Shown here: positions 1-7,677 of the stretch, in pieces
Position numbering within the stretch: position 1 is the stretch's first letter
Layout: the number at the start of each line of letters is the position of its first letter
Origin: Pseudomonadota bacterium
GTDB taxonomy: Bacteria > Myxococcota > Myxococcia > Myxococcales > Anaeromyxobacteraceae
DNA length: 16,488 bases
NCBI GenBank assembly: GCA_023411405.1
Contig: JAEYOU010000400.1
Coordinates: 1 to 16,488, forward strand
Direction: 5' to 3'
The notes under the pieces: generated by a model
Database searches by the model: none
Told to the model about the DNA's origin: nothing
What the model saw: only the letters and a program-made list of their open reading frames with translations
Made by a program: the position numbers and the translations under genes

Positions 1-2
1 AC

Positions 3-2336
3 GGCACCTTCGTCCAGACCCACGCCGCGGACGCAGCCGGCAACCTCACCGCGTACTGGAACGAGGCCGGAACCGCGTGGGGATACGTCTACGACGCGCT
101 CGGGAGGCTCCGGGAGGTGCAGCTCCCGGACGGGAAGGCGCACCGCGTGTCGTTCGACGGCCACGGCCGCGTCTCCCGGGTCGAGCGCGAGGGGATCGCC
201 GTGATCGACTACGGGTATGAGCCCGTGACCGGCCTCCTCGCCGAGAAGCGTTTCACCGGGAACACCGGCGTCCTTCGCCGGGAGATCACCACCAGCCACG
301 ACGCCATCGGCCGCGTCTCGGTCGAGACGCACAGGGACGTCGGCACCGGCGAGACCCGCTCGTTCACCTTCGCGTATGACGGTGGGTCGCAGCTCGGCCA
401 GCTCACGGGCGTCACCGGCCAGGACTTCGAGAAGGAGCTGGCCTACCGGGCAGACGCGAAGCTCGAGTCGCGCGTCCTAACGCTGGCCGGTGGCTGGCGG
501 ACGCTCCGCACCTCGTTCACGTACAACGAGGCGGGTGAGGCCGCATCGCAGTCGACCACCGTCGAGGACGCGGCGGGCGCAGTGCTCGTCGCCTCTTCCA
601 CGAGCGACAGCTTCGATCCCTACGGCCGGCTCTTCTCCACGGAGCTCCCCGGCTCCACCCTCGCGACGTTCGGCTATGACCCGGACGGACTGCTCGAGAA
701 CGCGCTCCTCGCCGGCGGGAACTCGCTCGGCCTCACCTACGACGGCCTCACCCGCGCGCTCACCGGGACCTCCCAGCTCTCGGGCACCACGGTCGCCGCC
801 GTCACGCGGCGCTACAACGCCAGGGCGCTCGTTGATCGGGACTCGATCTCGGTCGGCGCGCTCACGGTGGACCGCTCGTACGACTACTTCGACGAGCGGT
901 TCCTGAAGAGCTCGACGGACGCGCGGGCCGAGTCGCGGTACGCGTACTCTCCGTCGGGAGTGGCGACCTCCATCACCGAGAACGAGGTTCCGGTCCAGGT
1001 CACGACCCAGTCGGACGACCTCGGCCGCACCACCCTCCGGAACGACCTGGTCATGACGTACGGCCCGGATGGTCAGCTCGCCTGGGCGACCCGTGGCAGC
1101 GCCGTCTGGACCTTCTCGTACGACGAGGCCGGCCAGCGGCTCCTGAAGTACACGAACGGAGTCCCGGTCGCCGCGTACCCGGAGGAAGGGTACCTCGACG
1201 CCTCCGGCCTCGTTCAGCCCGTCAAGATCGCCGGCCGCACGGTCGGGTTCCTCGTCAACGGAGCGTTCGAGCCCCGCTCGACGGACCTGCTCGGCTCACC
1301 GATCGCGGACCTGAACGGCGCTCCCCGCATCGCCTCGCCGTACGGCTCCCGCTGGCTCGACGGACACCCAACGCGCGCGGCCGCGCTCGACTACGTCGAG
1401 AAGGGGTTCGACGCCGACCTCGGCCTCGTGCGGATGGGAGTGCGCGATTACGACCCGGAGCGCGCCCTCTTCGTCTCTCCAGACCCGCTGTACCTGGAGT
1501 CCCCCAACCTGTGTGTCGAGTCCGCGCTGGATTGCATGCTGTACGCGTACGCGCGCTCGAACCCCCTTCTCTACCTCGATCCGGACGGACAGGAACCGTC
1601 ACTGTCGCCCACCAACTACGCGCTCTACGTGCCGGAAGGCTACGGCATCCGCTTCTACAACTACACGTCGCGCGAGATGGCCAATCCGAACAACCCGGCG
1701 TGGCAGAGGGGCGTGGCGGGCCTAGGGGCGTTCGCCTCGGCGCCGGTTGGTCTCGCCGAAGAAGTTCTGCGCGGCATCTTCAACGTCCCGTTCGTGGTTC
1801 ACAACGCGGGGATATCCATCGGGGAGCACTCGGCCAGAGCCGTCCAACGCGTTCAGAGCGGAAACTACCACGGCGCTGTGCTGGAGGGTTGCCACGCCAC
1901 GGCGTCTGCCAGCCTGGGAGTCTTGGTGGCCGGCGCCGTGGCCGTCCCCGTCGCCGGTGCGGTCGAGGGGGCGGTTGCGAGAGCGGCGGCTGCGAGAGCC
2001 GCGGTGGGGTCGAGTCCGGCGGCGTTCAGTCGCATTCTTGGGTTTACCCGAGCGTCCCTGCAGAAGGGGTTCACGAAGCATGGCGCAGATTTCGGCCTTT
2101 CGGGCAACTGGAATCCGAGTAGGGCGGCGGAGTTCAGTCGAGCTGTTAATCAACACATCAACAGTTCCGGCGTTCGCGCTATCTCAGGCACGTACCGAGG
2201 TCACCCGGTTACCCACTATGTCAACCCGCAGTCGGGGCTGAATGTCATGGCTGACCCGGCGGGCAACTATGTGAGTGGGTGGAAGCTCAGCACCCAGCAG
2301 CTAAGTGAGGTCCTAACAAAGGGGAGGCTCTTCTGA
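3..2336 (+). CDS. RHS/YD-repeat polymorphic toxin, 5' partial, colicin D-like tRNase tip
   Basis: Large RHS-family toxin; the gene begins before the window, and the frame is open from base 3 with a YDALGRL repeat before the first in-window GTG (117). Residues below are numbered from that GTG. Degenerate YD repeats (FDGHGRV, HDAIGRV, FDPYGRL, YDEAGQR) build the RHS shell. The RHS core ends with VRDYDPERALFVSPDPL, YAYARSNPL and DPDG (about 470-491), the usual boundary between shell and variable tip. A linker with a hydrophobic Ala/Val-rich part follows, then an approximately 85-residue C-terminal domain with KHGADFG, GTYRG, HYVNPQSGLNVM and VSGWKLS. This matches colicin D nucleases, which cut tRNA-Arg anticodon loops: K654-H655 align with catalytic Lys-His, S720/W722 with SxW, and the His-Ser gap is 65 residues (66 in colicin D as I remember it). 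The export route is not visible. RHS is certain; the ColD assignment is from recognition. Confidence 0.93.
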   Translation, partial: GTFVQTHAADAAGNLTAYWNEAGTAWGYVYDALGRLREVQLPDGKAHRVSFDGHGRVSRVEREGIAVIDYGYEPVTGLLAEKRFTGNTGVLRREITTSHDAIGRVSVETHRDVGTGETRSFTFAYDGGSQLGQLTGVTGQDFEKELAYRADAKLESRVLTLAGGWRTLRTSFTYNEAGEAASQSTTVEDAAGAVLVASSTSDSFDPYGRLFSTELPGSTLATFGYDPDGLLENALLAGGNSLGLTYDGLTRALTGTSQLSGTTVAAVTRRYNARALVDRDSISVGALTVDRSYDYFDERFLKSSTDARAESRYAYSPSGVATSITENEVPVQVTTQSDDLGRTTLRNDLVMTYGPDGQLAWATRGSAVWTFSYDEAGQRLLKYTNGVPVAAYPEEGYLDASGLVQPVKIAGRTVGFLVNGAFEPRSTDLLGSPIADLNGAPRIASPYGSRWLDGHPTRAAALDYVEKGFDADLGLVRMGVRDYDPERALFVSPDPLYLESPNLCVESALDCMLYAYARSNPLLYLDPDGQEPSLSPTNYALYVPEGYGIRFYNYTSREMANPNNPAWQRGVAGLGAFASAPVGLAEEVLRGIFNVPFVVHNAGISIGEHSARAVQRVQSGNYHGAVLEGCHATASASLGVLVAGAVAVPVAGAVEGAVARAAAARAAVGSSPAAFSRILGFTRASLQKGFTKHGADFGLSGNWNPSRAAEFSRAVNQHINSSGVRAISGTYRGHPVTHYVNPQSGLNVMADPAGNYVSGWKLSTQQLSEVLTKGRLF
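2318..2327 (+). promoter_or_regulatory. Shine-Dalgarno for the CTG-initiated immunity gene
   Basis: AAAGGGGAGG lies inside the last codons of the toxin gene and ends five bases before CTG 2333. It is the main argument that translation starts at that CTG. Confidence 0.65.
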
Positions 2337-2572
2337 ACGGTGACGCGATCGCGGTTTCACTCTGCCTGAGTCACGACCAAGCGCTCGTTCTCTTCGACTT
2401 GCTAAGTAGAGAGGACGGCAGGAAAGCATTGCAGGCCGAACATCAAGCCGAGCAGGCGGTAATCTGGGACATCGAAGCTCAGCTCGAGCGGGCGCTCGTG
2501 GAGCCGCTTCGACCAGACTACGCGGCGTTGGTTCGCGCGGCACGGGAGCGTCTCGTCTCCCGGGGAGGCTAG
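2333..2572 (+). CDS. Putative immunity protein of the RHS-ColD toxin, CTG start
   Basis: 79-codon frame beginning at CTG 2333, which overlaps the toxin stop as CTGA. A strong Shine-Dalgarno (AAAGGGGAGG, 2318-2327) sits five bases upstream. No ATG, GTG or TTG lies near the N-terminus and the frame is closed by TGA at 2306, so standard start rules would miss it. The product is a small acidic helical protein with CLSHDQALVLFDLLSRED, AEQAVIWDIEAQLERALVEP and RPDYAALVRAARERL. I recognise this as a small family of the type LTHDEALVLF...AEQ.VLWDLE..LEK.LVEPF...Y..LL..AR, often found beside polymorphic toxins; that is memory, not a search. Position right after a tRNase tip suggests it blocks the toxin's active site, as ImmD does for colicin D, but it does not resemble ImmD in sequence. 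A sequencing error in the start codon is the main alternative. Confidence 0.72.
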   Translation: MNGDAIAVSLCLSHDQALVLFDLLSREDGRKALQAEHQAEQAVIWDIEAQLERALVEPLRPDYAALVRAARERLVSRGG

Positions 2573-2634
2573 TAGAACGGTAAGCTGGCGACGCAGCCAT
2601 GATGCACTTCAGCGTCGATGAGCGAGGGACTCCG

Positions 2635-2652
2635 CCCTGCTGACGGGCAGGG
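2635..2652. terminator. Hairpin between convergent immunity and encapsulin genes
   Basis: CCCTGC (2635-2640) pairs with GCAGGG (2647-2652) around a six-base loop, just past the encapsulin stop and 62 bases after the immunity stop. There is no T-run on either strand, so it is at best a weak or Rho-assisted bidirectional terminator. Confidence 0.35.
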
Positions 2653-2658
2653 GTCAGG

Positions 2659-3486
2659 CTACCCCCGCAGCACCGCCACCGACCCCGGCACCCCCGGCTG
2701 CAGCGTCACCGACTCCACCAGCGAGATCCGGTGGAAGATCCCCTCCCGCCCGTCGTAGGCGGCCGCGAGCTCCTCGCCCACGATCGCGCGCGGGCCGGAG
2801 CCGGAGCGCACGACGACGATCGCGCCGTCGGCGAGCGTCGGGGCCTTCACGATCCCGCCCGTGAACGCGGGGCGGAGCTGCTCGAGCGGTGAGACGCCGC
2901 TCGCCGGGTGCGGGCGCAGGAGGTGATAGTAGCGCGCGGGCGAGACCGCGGCCGCGAACGGGCCGTGGCGACCGGCGGCGTCGAGCTGCGCGAGCGCCCC
3001 GAGGAGCTCGTCCGCGGCCCGGGCGGGGTCGCTCCAGTCGCCGGCTTTGAGCTGCAGCGCGCCCGCGTGATCGAGCAACCCGCGCACGCCGGCCGCGGCG
3101 TGCCCCTCGACGAGGAGCCGGTCCTCGGCCCGCGCGACCTGCCGCGCGGCCTCCGCCATCTCGGTCGAGGAGAGCGGCTCGCCGCGGGCGAGGAACGCCT
3201 CCACGGCGCGGGCGCCGAGGGAGAAGGTCCGGTGGATGACGGGCAGCACCTGCACCGCGGGGACGTGGACGTGCGGGGTGGTCACCGCTTCGTCCGCGGC
3301 CCCGCCCTCGCCGCGGGCGGGGCGATCCTCGGCCACCCCGGCGCGCGCGGCGAACCCGAGCGGCCCGACGACCTCCACCACGCGCCGCGCGGCGCGCACC
3401 TCCTCGGCCGCGGCGCGCACCGTGGCGTCGATGACGTCCCAGACGTCCTGCGGGAACGGCGACCCTTCCCGATCCTTCCAGCTCAT
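2659..3486 (-). CDS. Family 1 encapsulin shell protein
   Basis: 275-residue HK97-fold nanocompartment shell protein that self-assembles into a cage around cargo. The family pattern is visible throughout: an N-terminal arm with DVWDVIDATV, then RRVVEVVGPLGF, the R.FSL region, the long spine helix (EMAEAARQVARAEDRLLVEGH), the GPFAAAVSPARYYHLLR motif, then GGIVKAPTLADGAIVVVRSGSG and the C-terminal ES(V)TLQPGVPGSVAVL strand. Length is normal (about 265-290). I chose ATG 3486 because GGAGG lies four bases upstream; a GTG at 3513 would start inside the stem of an inverted repeat. It is the second gene of an operon after encapsulated ferritin (72-bp gap), so it almost certainly packages that ferritin. 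The sequence is rather divergent (many Ala/Arg substitutions, HVHVPAVQV where most have a PL.E.R segment), but no piece seems missing. Confidence 0.88.
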   Translation of the reverse strand: MSWKDREGSPFPQDVWDVIDATVRAAAEEVRAARRVVEVVGPLGFAARAGVAEDRPARGEGGAADEAVTTPHVHVPAVQVLPVIHRTFSLGARAVEAFLARGEPLSSTEMAEAARQVARAEDRLLVEGHAAAGVRGLLDHAGALQLKAGDWSDPARAADELLGALAQLDAAGRHGPFAAAVSPARYYHLLRPHPASGVSPLEQLRPAFTGGIVKAPTLADGAIVVVRSGSGPRAIVGEELAAAYDGREGIFHRISLVESVTLQPGVPGSVAVLRG

Positions 3487-3512
3487 CGATCCTCCGGCTT
3501 CCGGTCTCGACA

Positions 3513-3545
3513 CCGCTCGCCCTTCGACAAGCTCAGGGCGAGCGG
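3513..3545. repeat. Perfect 11-bp stem-loop between encFtn and encapsulin
   Basis: CCGCTCGCCCT (3513-3523) and AGGGCGAGCGG (3535-3545) are perfect inverted repeats around the loop TCGACAAGCTC. The core CCTTCGACAAGCTCAGG resembles a REP-like hairpin I have seen scattered through many GC-rich genomes, which suggests a dispersed repeat inserted in the operon. In mRNA it would form just after the ferritin stop and 26 bases before the encapsulin ATG, a place where it could terminate some transcripts or protect the upstream message from 3' decay. Confidence 0.85.
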
Positions 3546-3558
3546 ACTCTCGGGTGCC

Positions 3559-3915
3559 TCAGTCCTGGTCGGTGGGGGCGCGCCCCGGCGGCGGCCGGAT
3601 GCCGGCCGCCTCCTCCGCTTCCTCCTCCTCGGCGATTCGCCCGCCCTTCCCCACGTGCAGCTTGAGCTGCCGCGCGAAGCCGAGGTCCTTCCGGCGCAGC
3701 CACTCGAGGAGCATCATCGCGTGCTCCTTCTCCTCGTCGCGGTTGTGGGCCAGGATCTGCTTCAGCTCGGGGTCGCGCGTCGCGTCGATCCGCTGCTGGT
3801 ACCAGTCCACCGCCTCGAGCTCCTCCTGGAGCGAGACGATGGCGCGGTGCAGGTCCTGGGTCCGTTCGCTGAGCAGGTCGTCCCGCTCGTGAAAGCCTTG
3901 AGACGCTTGGGCCAT
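3559..3915 (-). CDS. Encapsulated ferritin (EncFtn), encapsulin cargo
   Basis: 118-residue two-helix ferritin-like protein that pairs subunits to form a ferroxidase centre and works inside an encapsulin cage, oxidising Fe(II) for storage. The core HRAIVSLQEELEAVDWYQQR ... DPELKQILAHNRDEEKEHAMMLLEWLRR is diagnostic. Counting from ATG 3915, E31, E32, E34, W38, E61, E62 and H65 fall at the residue numbers I recall for Rhodospirillum rubrum EncFtn, which supports this start although no Shine-Dalgarno is seen. The C-terminus (about 89-118) is an acidic linker (AEEEEAEEA) followed by AGIRPPPGRAPTDQD; the usual loading peptide of the LTVGSLR type is absent, so docking to the shell may use another signal. 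It is first gene of the operon, with the shell gene downstream. Longer upstream frame is shadow of the divergent regulator gene. Confidence 0.93.
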   Translation of the reverse strand: MAQASQGFHERDDLLSERTQDLHRAIVSLQEELEAVDWYQQRIDATRDPELKQILAHNRDEEKEHAMMLLEWLRRKDLGFARQLKLHVGKGGRIAEEEEAEEAAGIRPPPGRAPTDQD

Positions 3916-4159
3916 GGCGGAGGAGTGCGCAGGGATCGGCCGTTCCGCGAGGCCCCTCCCCGAGCGATCGTGCAGGCGGCCCGGCGCCCCGTCCGCGCCG
4001 GAGCAAGCGGCGCCGCGGCGGGGAGGGGACGCGCGCGCGGCTCGGCCGAGGACGCCGCCGCCGTGGCCTGCCTGATCGCCGCCCGTACACCCTCCGTGCG
4101 CAAGGCCCGCGCGGCGCTCCTTGCTGCTTTCTCCTGCGCCGCTGCGTAGCTTCACGGGC
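3916..4159. other. Divergent 244-bp intergenic region, encFtn / response regulator
   Basis: Upstream regions of two divergent genes must lie here. I find no convincing coding frame, no Fur-type AT-rich operator, and no clear sigma-70 promoter for the ferritin side. For the regulator see the separate promoter entry. Confidence 0.5.
4121..4152 (+). promoter_or_regulatory. Possible promoter for the receiver-domain gene, leaderless layout
   Basis: TTGCTG (4121-4126), a 20-base spacer and TAGCTT (4147-4152), followed by 7 bases and GTG 4160. The spacer is longer than the ideal 17 and the hexamers are weak. The spacing of the -10-like element to the start would put the transcript start at or beside the GTG, in keeping with the absence of a Shine-Dalgarno. 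Confidence 0.3.
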
Positions 4160-4549
4160 GTGGAGGGGAACATCATCCGCCGCGTCCTGCTGGTGGAGGA
4201 CGATCCGGGCATGCGGGAGGCGATCCGCGTGCTCCTGGCCCGTGTCGGGTACCAGGTCGCGGCGGCCTCGGACGGGGTGCAGGCCTGGGAGATGCTGGGG
4301 CGAGGGCCCCGGTTCGCCGCGATCCTCGTCGACCTCTACACCCCGCGCATGACGGGGCACGACCTCGTGGCGCGGGTCCGGCGCACGCCGCGGCTCGACG
4401 GGGTCCCGATCATCGCGATGAGCGCGGAGCGGCGCCGCGACGTGCCCGCCGCCCAGGCCTTCCTCGAGAAGCCGTTCTCGCGCGAGCAGCTCGTGAGCGC
4501 GCTCGAGCGCGTCGGCGCGGCGGGCATGGCGCCCACCGCGAGCCCCTGA
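4160..4549 (+). CDS. Receiver-only (CheY-like) response regulator
   Basis: 129-residue stand-alone phosphoacceptor domain. Hallmarks are all present: acidic pocket E13-D14-D15 after strand one (VLLVEDDPG), phosphoacceptor D58 in ILVDLYTPRMTG, switch Ser S88 in IIAMSA, and conserved K104 in FLEKPF. The protein ends about 20 residues after the last receiver helix, so there is no output domain and it must act by protein contact or as a phosphorelay intermediate. Start GTG 4160 is chosen because homology begins directly after it; a TTG at 4121 would add 13 unrelated residues. No histidine kinase is nearby, so the partner is unknown. It is divergent from the ferritin-encapsulin operon and converges with the phosphoesterase gene, 35 bases away. 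Confidence 0.9.
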   Translation: MEGNIIRRVLLVEDDPGMREAIRVLLARVGYQVAAASDGVQAWEMLGRGPRFAAILVDLYTPRMTGHDLVARVRRTPRLDGVPIIAMSAERRRDVPAAQAFLEKPFSREQLVSALERVGAAGMAPTASP

Positions 4550-4584
4550 CCGCGCCGCGCAGCCCATCGGGCGAGCGGTGCCCG

Positions 4585-5271
4585 TCAGCGAGCGCCGGCG
4601 GCCTCCCGCGCGAGGTCCTCGATCGTGAGGACGCGGAGCCGGGCGCCCTCGGGGCCGAGCTCCAGGTACTCGAGCCGTCCCCCGTGCAGCCATCCCGCGT
4701 TGGCGTAGGGGTCGCCCGGCGCGAGGTGCTGCGCGTGGATGTGGCCGAAGACGCCGAGCGCGCACGCCTCGCGCGCGACGAGCTCGACGCACCGCGTCCG
4801 GAAGCCCCGAAGGATCCGGCGCCCGACCAGGGCGCGGGCGGTGACCTCCGCGAGCGCCATGGCGAGCCGCACGAGCGCGAAGCTGCCGGCGCGCAGCGAG
4901 ATCGCGTGGCCGAGGCGGCCCAGCCAGGACCGGTGCAGCGGGTCGATCCCGTCGCCGTGGGTCACGATCACGCGGCCGATCGTGGGCCAGTCGAGGACGA
5001 CCCGCTCCTCGCCTCCGCCCGGATCGTGGTTCCCGCGGAGGCGCCGGAGCCTCCCCTCGCCGCGCAGCCGGTCGAGCTCGGCCACCACGCCGGCGTGGAC
5101 GAGCGCCCCGCGGCCTGTGCCGGCGAACAGGTCGTCGAACACGTCGCCGTTCAGGATCACCGAGGCGCCGTCCGCGCGGGCCCGCCGGAGGAAGGCGACG
5201 GCGAGCCGGGCGTGGGCGGGCGGGCTTCGCGGCGCGAGGTGCCAGTCGGAGGCGATGCGGAGGAGGTCCAT
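4585..5271 (-). CDS. Calcineurin-like metallophosphoesterase, LpxH-like
   Basis: 228-residue dinuclear-metal phosphoesterase. All metal-binding blocks are visible: SDWH (D9, H11), NGDVFDD (D43), GNHD (N81-H82-D83), THGD (H105) and GHIH (H177, H179). Between H105 and GHIH is a helical insert (about 111-160) rich in hydrophobic and Arg residues, similar in place to the lid by which LpxH binds lipid substrates at the membrane. So a lipid phosphate or UDP-diacylglucosamine substrate is plausible. It is the last gene of the ino1 - phosphatidyltransferase operon (49 bp after the transferase), which raises the idea that it dephosphorylates phosphatidylinositol phosphate. That role is inference; LpxH-type lipid A synthesis is the alternative. 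No good Shine-Dalgarno precedes ATG 5271. Confidence 0.88.
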   Translation of the reverse strand: MDLLRIASDWHLAPRSPPAHARLAVAFLRRARADGASVILNGDVFDDLFAGTGRGALVHAGVVAELDRLRGEGRLRRLRGNHDPGGGEERVVLDWPTIGRVIVTHGDGIDPLHRSWLGRLGHAISLRAGSFALVRLAMALAEVTARALVGRRILRGFRTRCVELVAREACALGVFGHIHAQHLAPGDPYANAGWLHGGRLEYLELGPEGARLRVLTIEDLAREAAGAR

Positions 5272-5320
5272 GCAGGAACCGGGGCGGCTCTCGCCCGGAG
5301 GGCGGCCGCGGACGGCGGCC

Positions 5321-6085
5321 CTAGGGCATGGCGCTCGGTGGAGTTCCCTGCAGGTCTCGCGCGGGCTCGGCGCGGCGGAGGAGCTGGTGGATGGTGAAGA
5401 CCCGCGCGAGCGCGGTGAGGCCCGCGCCGAGGGCGACCCCGCCCGAGACCCAGGTGAGGACGCGCGCGGCGTCCGCGGGCGAGACGAACGTCGCGGCGAG
5501 CATCGCGAGCATGAACGCGAGCAGGCGGTGCGGCCGCTCGAGCCCGAACGACGGGCACGAGACCCCGAGCCCCTCGCCGCGCGCGCGCGCGTAGCTCACC
5601 ATGAAGGACGTCGCCATCGCCGCCACGGCGCACACCATCCCGGCCGCGGAGGGGTGGAGCGCCACCGCGATCCCGGCGAGGAACCCGACCTCCGAGACGC
5701 GATCGAGGTTGGAGTCGAGGAAGGCGCCAGCGCGGCTGCTCGTGCCCGTCCGGCGGGCCACCTCGCCGTCGAGGAGGTCCGCCGCCGAGCCCCAGATGAG
5801 CGCCACGCAGGCCCAGCCGTACGCGCCGAGGACGGCGAGCACGCCGGCGCCGACGCTGAGGGCGACGCCGAGGGCGGTCAGGGCGTCGGGCGTCAGCCGG
5901 AGGGCGAGCGCCGCCCGGAGCACCCAGCGCGTCGCCCAGTACGCCCACGCGCCGAGCGCGCCGATCGGGCCGCGGAGGTCCTTCACGCGCTCGGGGCGCG
6001 GGGGACGGAAGACCGCGTAGGCGAGCATCGTCGCCAGCGTGAGGGCGAGGTGGAAGAGGACGGCGTATCGACCGCTCGTGACCAT
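5321..6085 (-). CDS. CDP-alcohol phosphatidyltransferase, probable phosphatidylinositol(-phosphate) synthase
   Basis: 254-residue membrane enzyme that joins a CDP-linked diacylglycerol to an alcohol. The full family signature D-x2-DG-x2-AR-x8-G-x3-D-x3-D is present: D103, D106-G107, A110-R111, G120, D124, D128, the four Asp binding the metal and CDP. About six hydrophobic segments are visible (about 8-26, 44-62, 68-86, 90-103, 131-155, 167-185, 190-215). The stretch SSRAGAFLDSNLDR resembles inositol-type members more than PgsA or PssA, and the gene directly follows ino1 (70-bp gap), so inositol phosphate or inositol is the probable acceptor alcohol. Other alcohols cannot be excluded from sequence alone. 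ATG 6085 is the only good start, without a clear Shine-Dalgarno. Confidence 0.9.
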   Translation of the reverse strand: MVTSGRYAVLFHLALTLATMLAYAVFRPPRPERVKDLRGPIGALGAWAYWATRWVLRAALALRLTPDALTALGVALSVGAGVLAVLGAYGWACVALIWGSAADLLDGEVARRTGTSSRAGAFLDSNLDRVSEVGFLAGIAVALHPSAAGMVCAVAAMATSFMVSYARARGEGLGVSCPSFGLERPHRLLAFMLAMLAATFVSPADAARVLTWVSGGVALGAGLTALARVFTIHQLLRRAEPARDLQGTPPSAMP

Positions 6086-6155
6086 GGCGCGAGCATCGTA
6101 TGCCGAATGGGGCCGATTCTCGACCCCGACGGCGCGGCTTCTCGACGCCCCGCGC

Positions 6156-7457
<1,302 letters not shown>

Positions 7458-7469
7458 GTGCGTGCCTCC

Positions 7470-7484
7470 GGCCCGAGTCGGGCC
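7470..7484. repeat. Near-perfect palindrome abutting the ino1 Shine-Dalgarno
   Basis: GGCCCGAGTCGGGCC is a 7-bp inverted repeat with a single central base. In the ino1 leader it lies right against the GGAGG at 7465-7469, so a folded leader or a bound dimeric regulator could affect initiation. No function is shown. Confidence 0.5.
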
Positions 7485-7646
7485 CTTGCGTAGCGGCCGT
7501 GCGAGGGGGTGCCCGGTCGTCCAGCAGACAGGCCGGGGTTCTACCGCAAGGGCGGGGGTGGCGAAAGGGTGACGAGCGCCGAAAACCCCCACGAGATCCT
7601 TGACCTGGCCCCACAGGTGATCCAAGGGCGCCGCCTTGCGGAGGAT

Positions 7647-7676
7647 TTGATCCCGGGAGGGGTGCGGGCCTACGCT
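7647..7676 (+). promoter_or_regulatory. Possible promoter for the DUF1460 gene
   Basis: TTGATC (7647-7652), 18-base spacer, TACGCT (7671-7676). Seven bases later is GTG 7684, which would make the message leaderless if that in-frame GTG, two codons after 7678, is the true start. Confidence 0.35.
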
Positions 7677-7677
7677 C

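Noticed and set aside
2599..2643. 14-codon frame starting ATGATG after the immunity gene
   Set aside because: Too short, no Shine-Dalgarno, no recognisable peptide; possibly remnant sequence.
3487..3513. GTG start at 3513 for encapsulin
   Set aside because: It lies at the end of the inverted repeat and lacks a Shine-Dalgarno; ATG 3486 has GGAGG at a good distance.
4568..4584. CGGGC/GCCCG hairpin between the receiver and phosphoesterase genes
   Set aside because: Only 5 bp with a 7-base loop and no T-run; too common in such GC-rich DNA to call.
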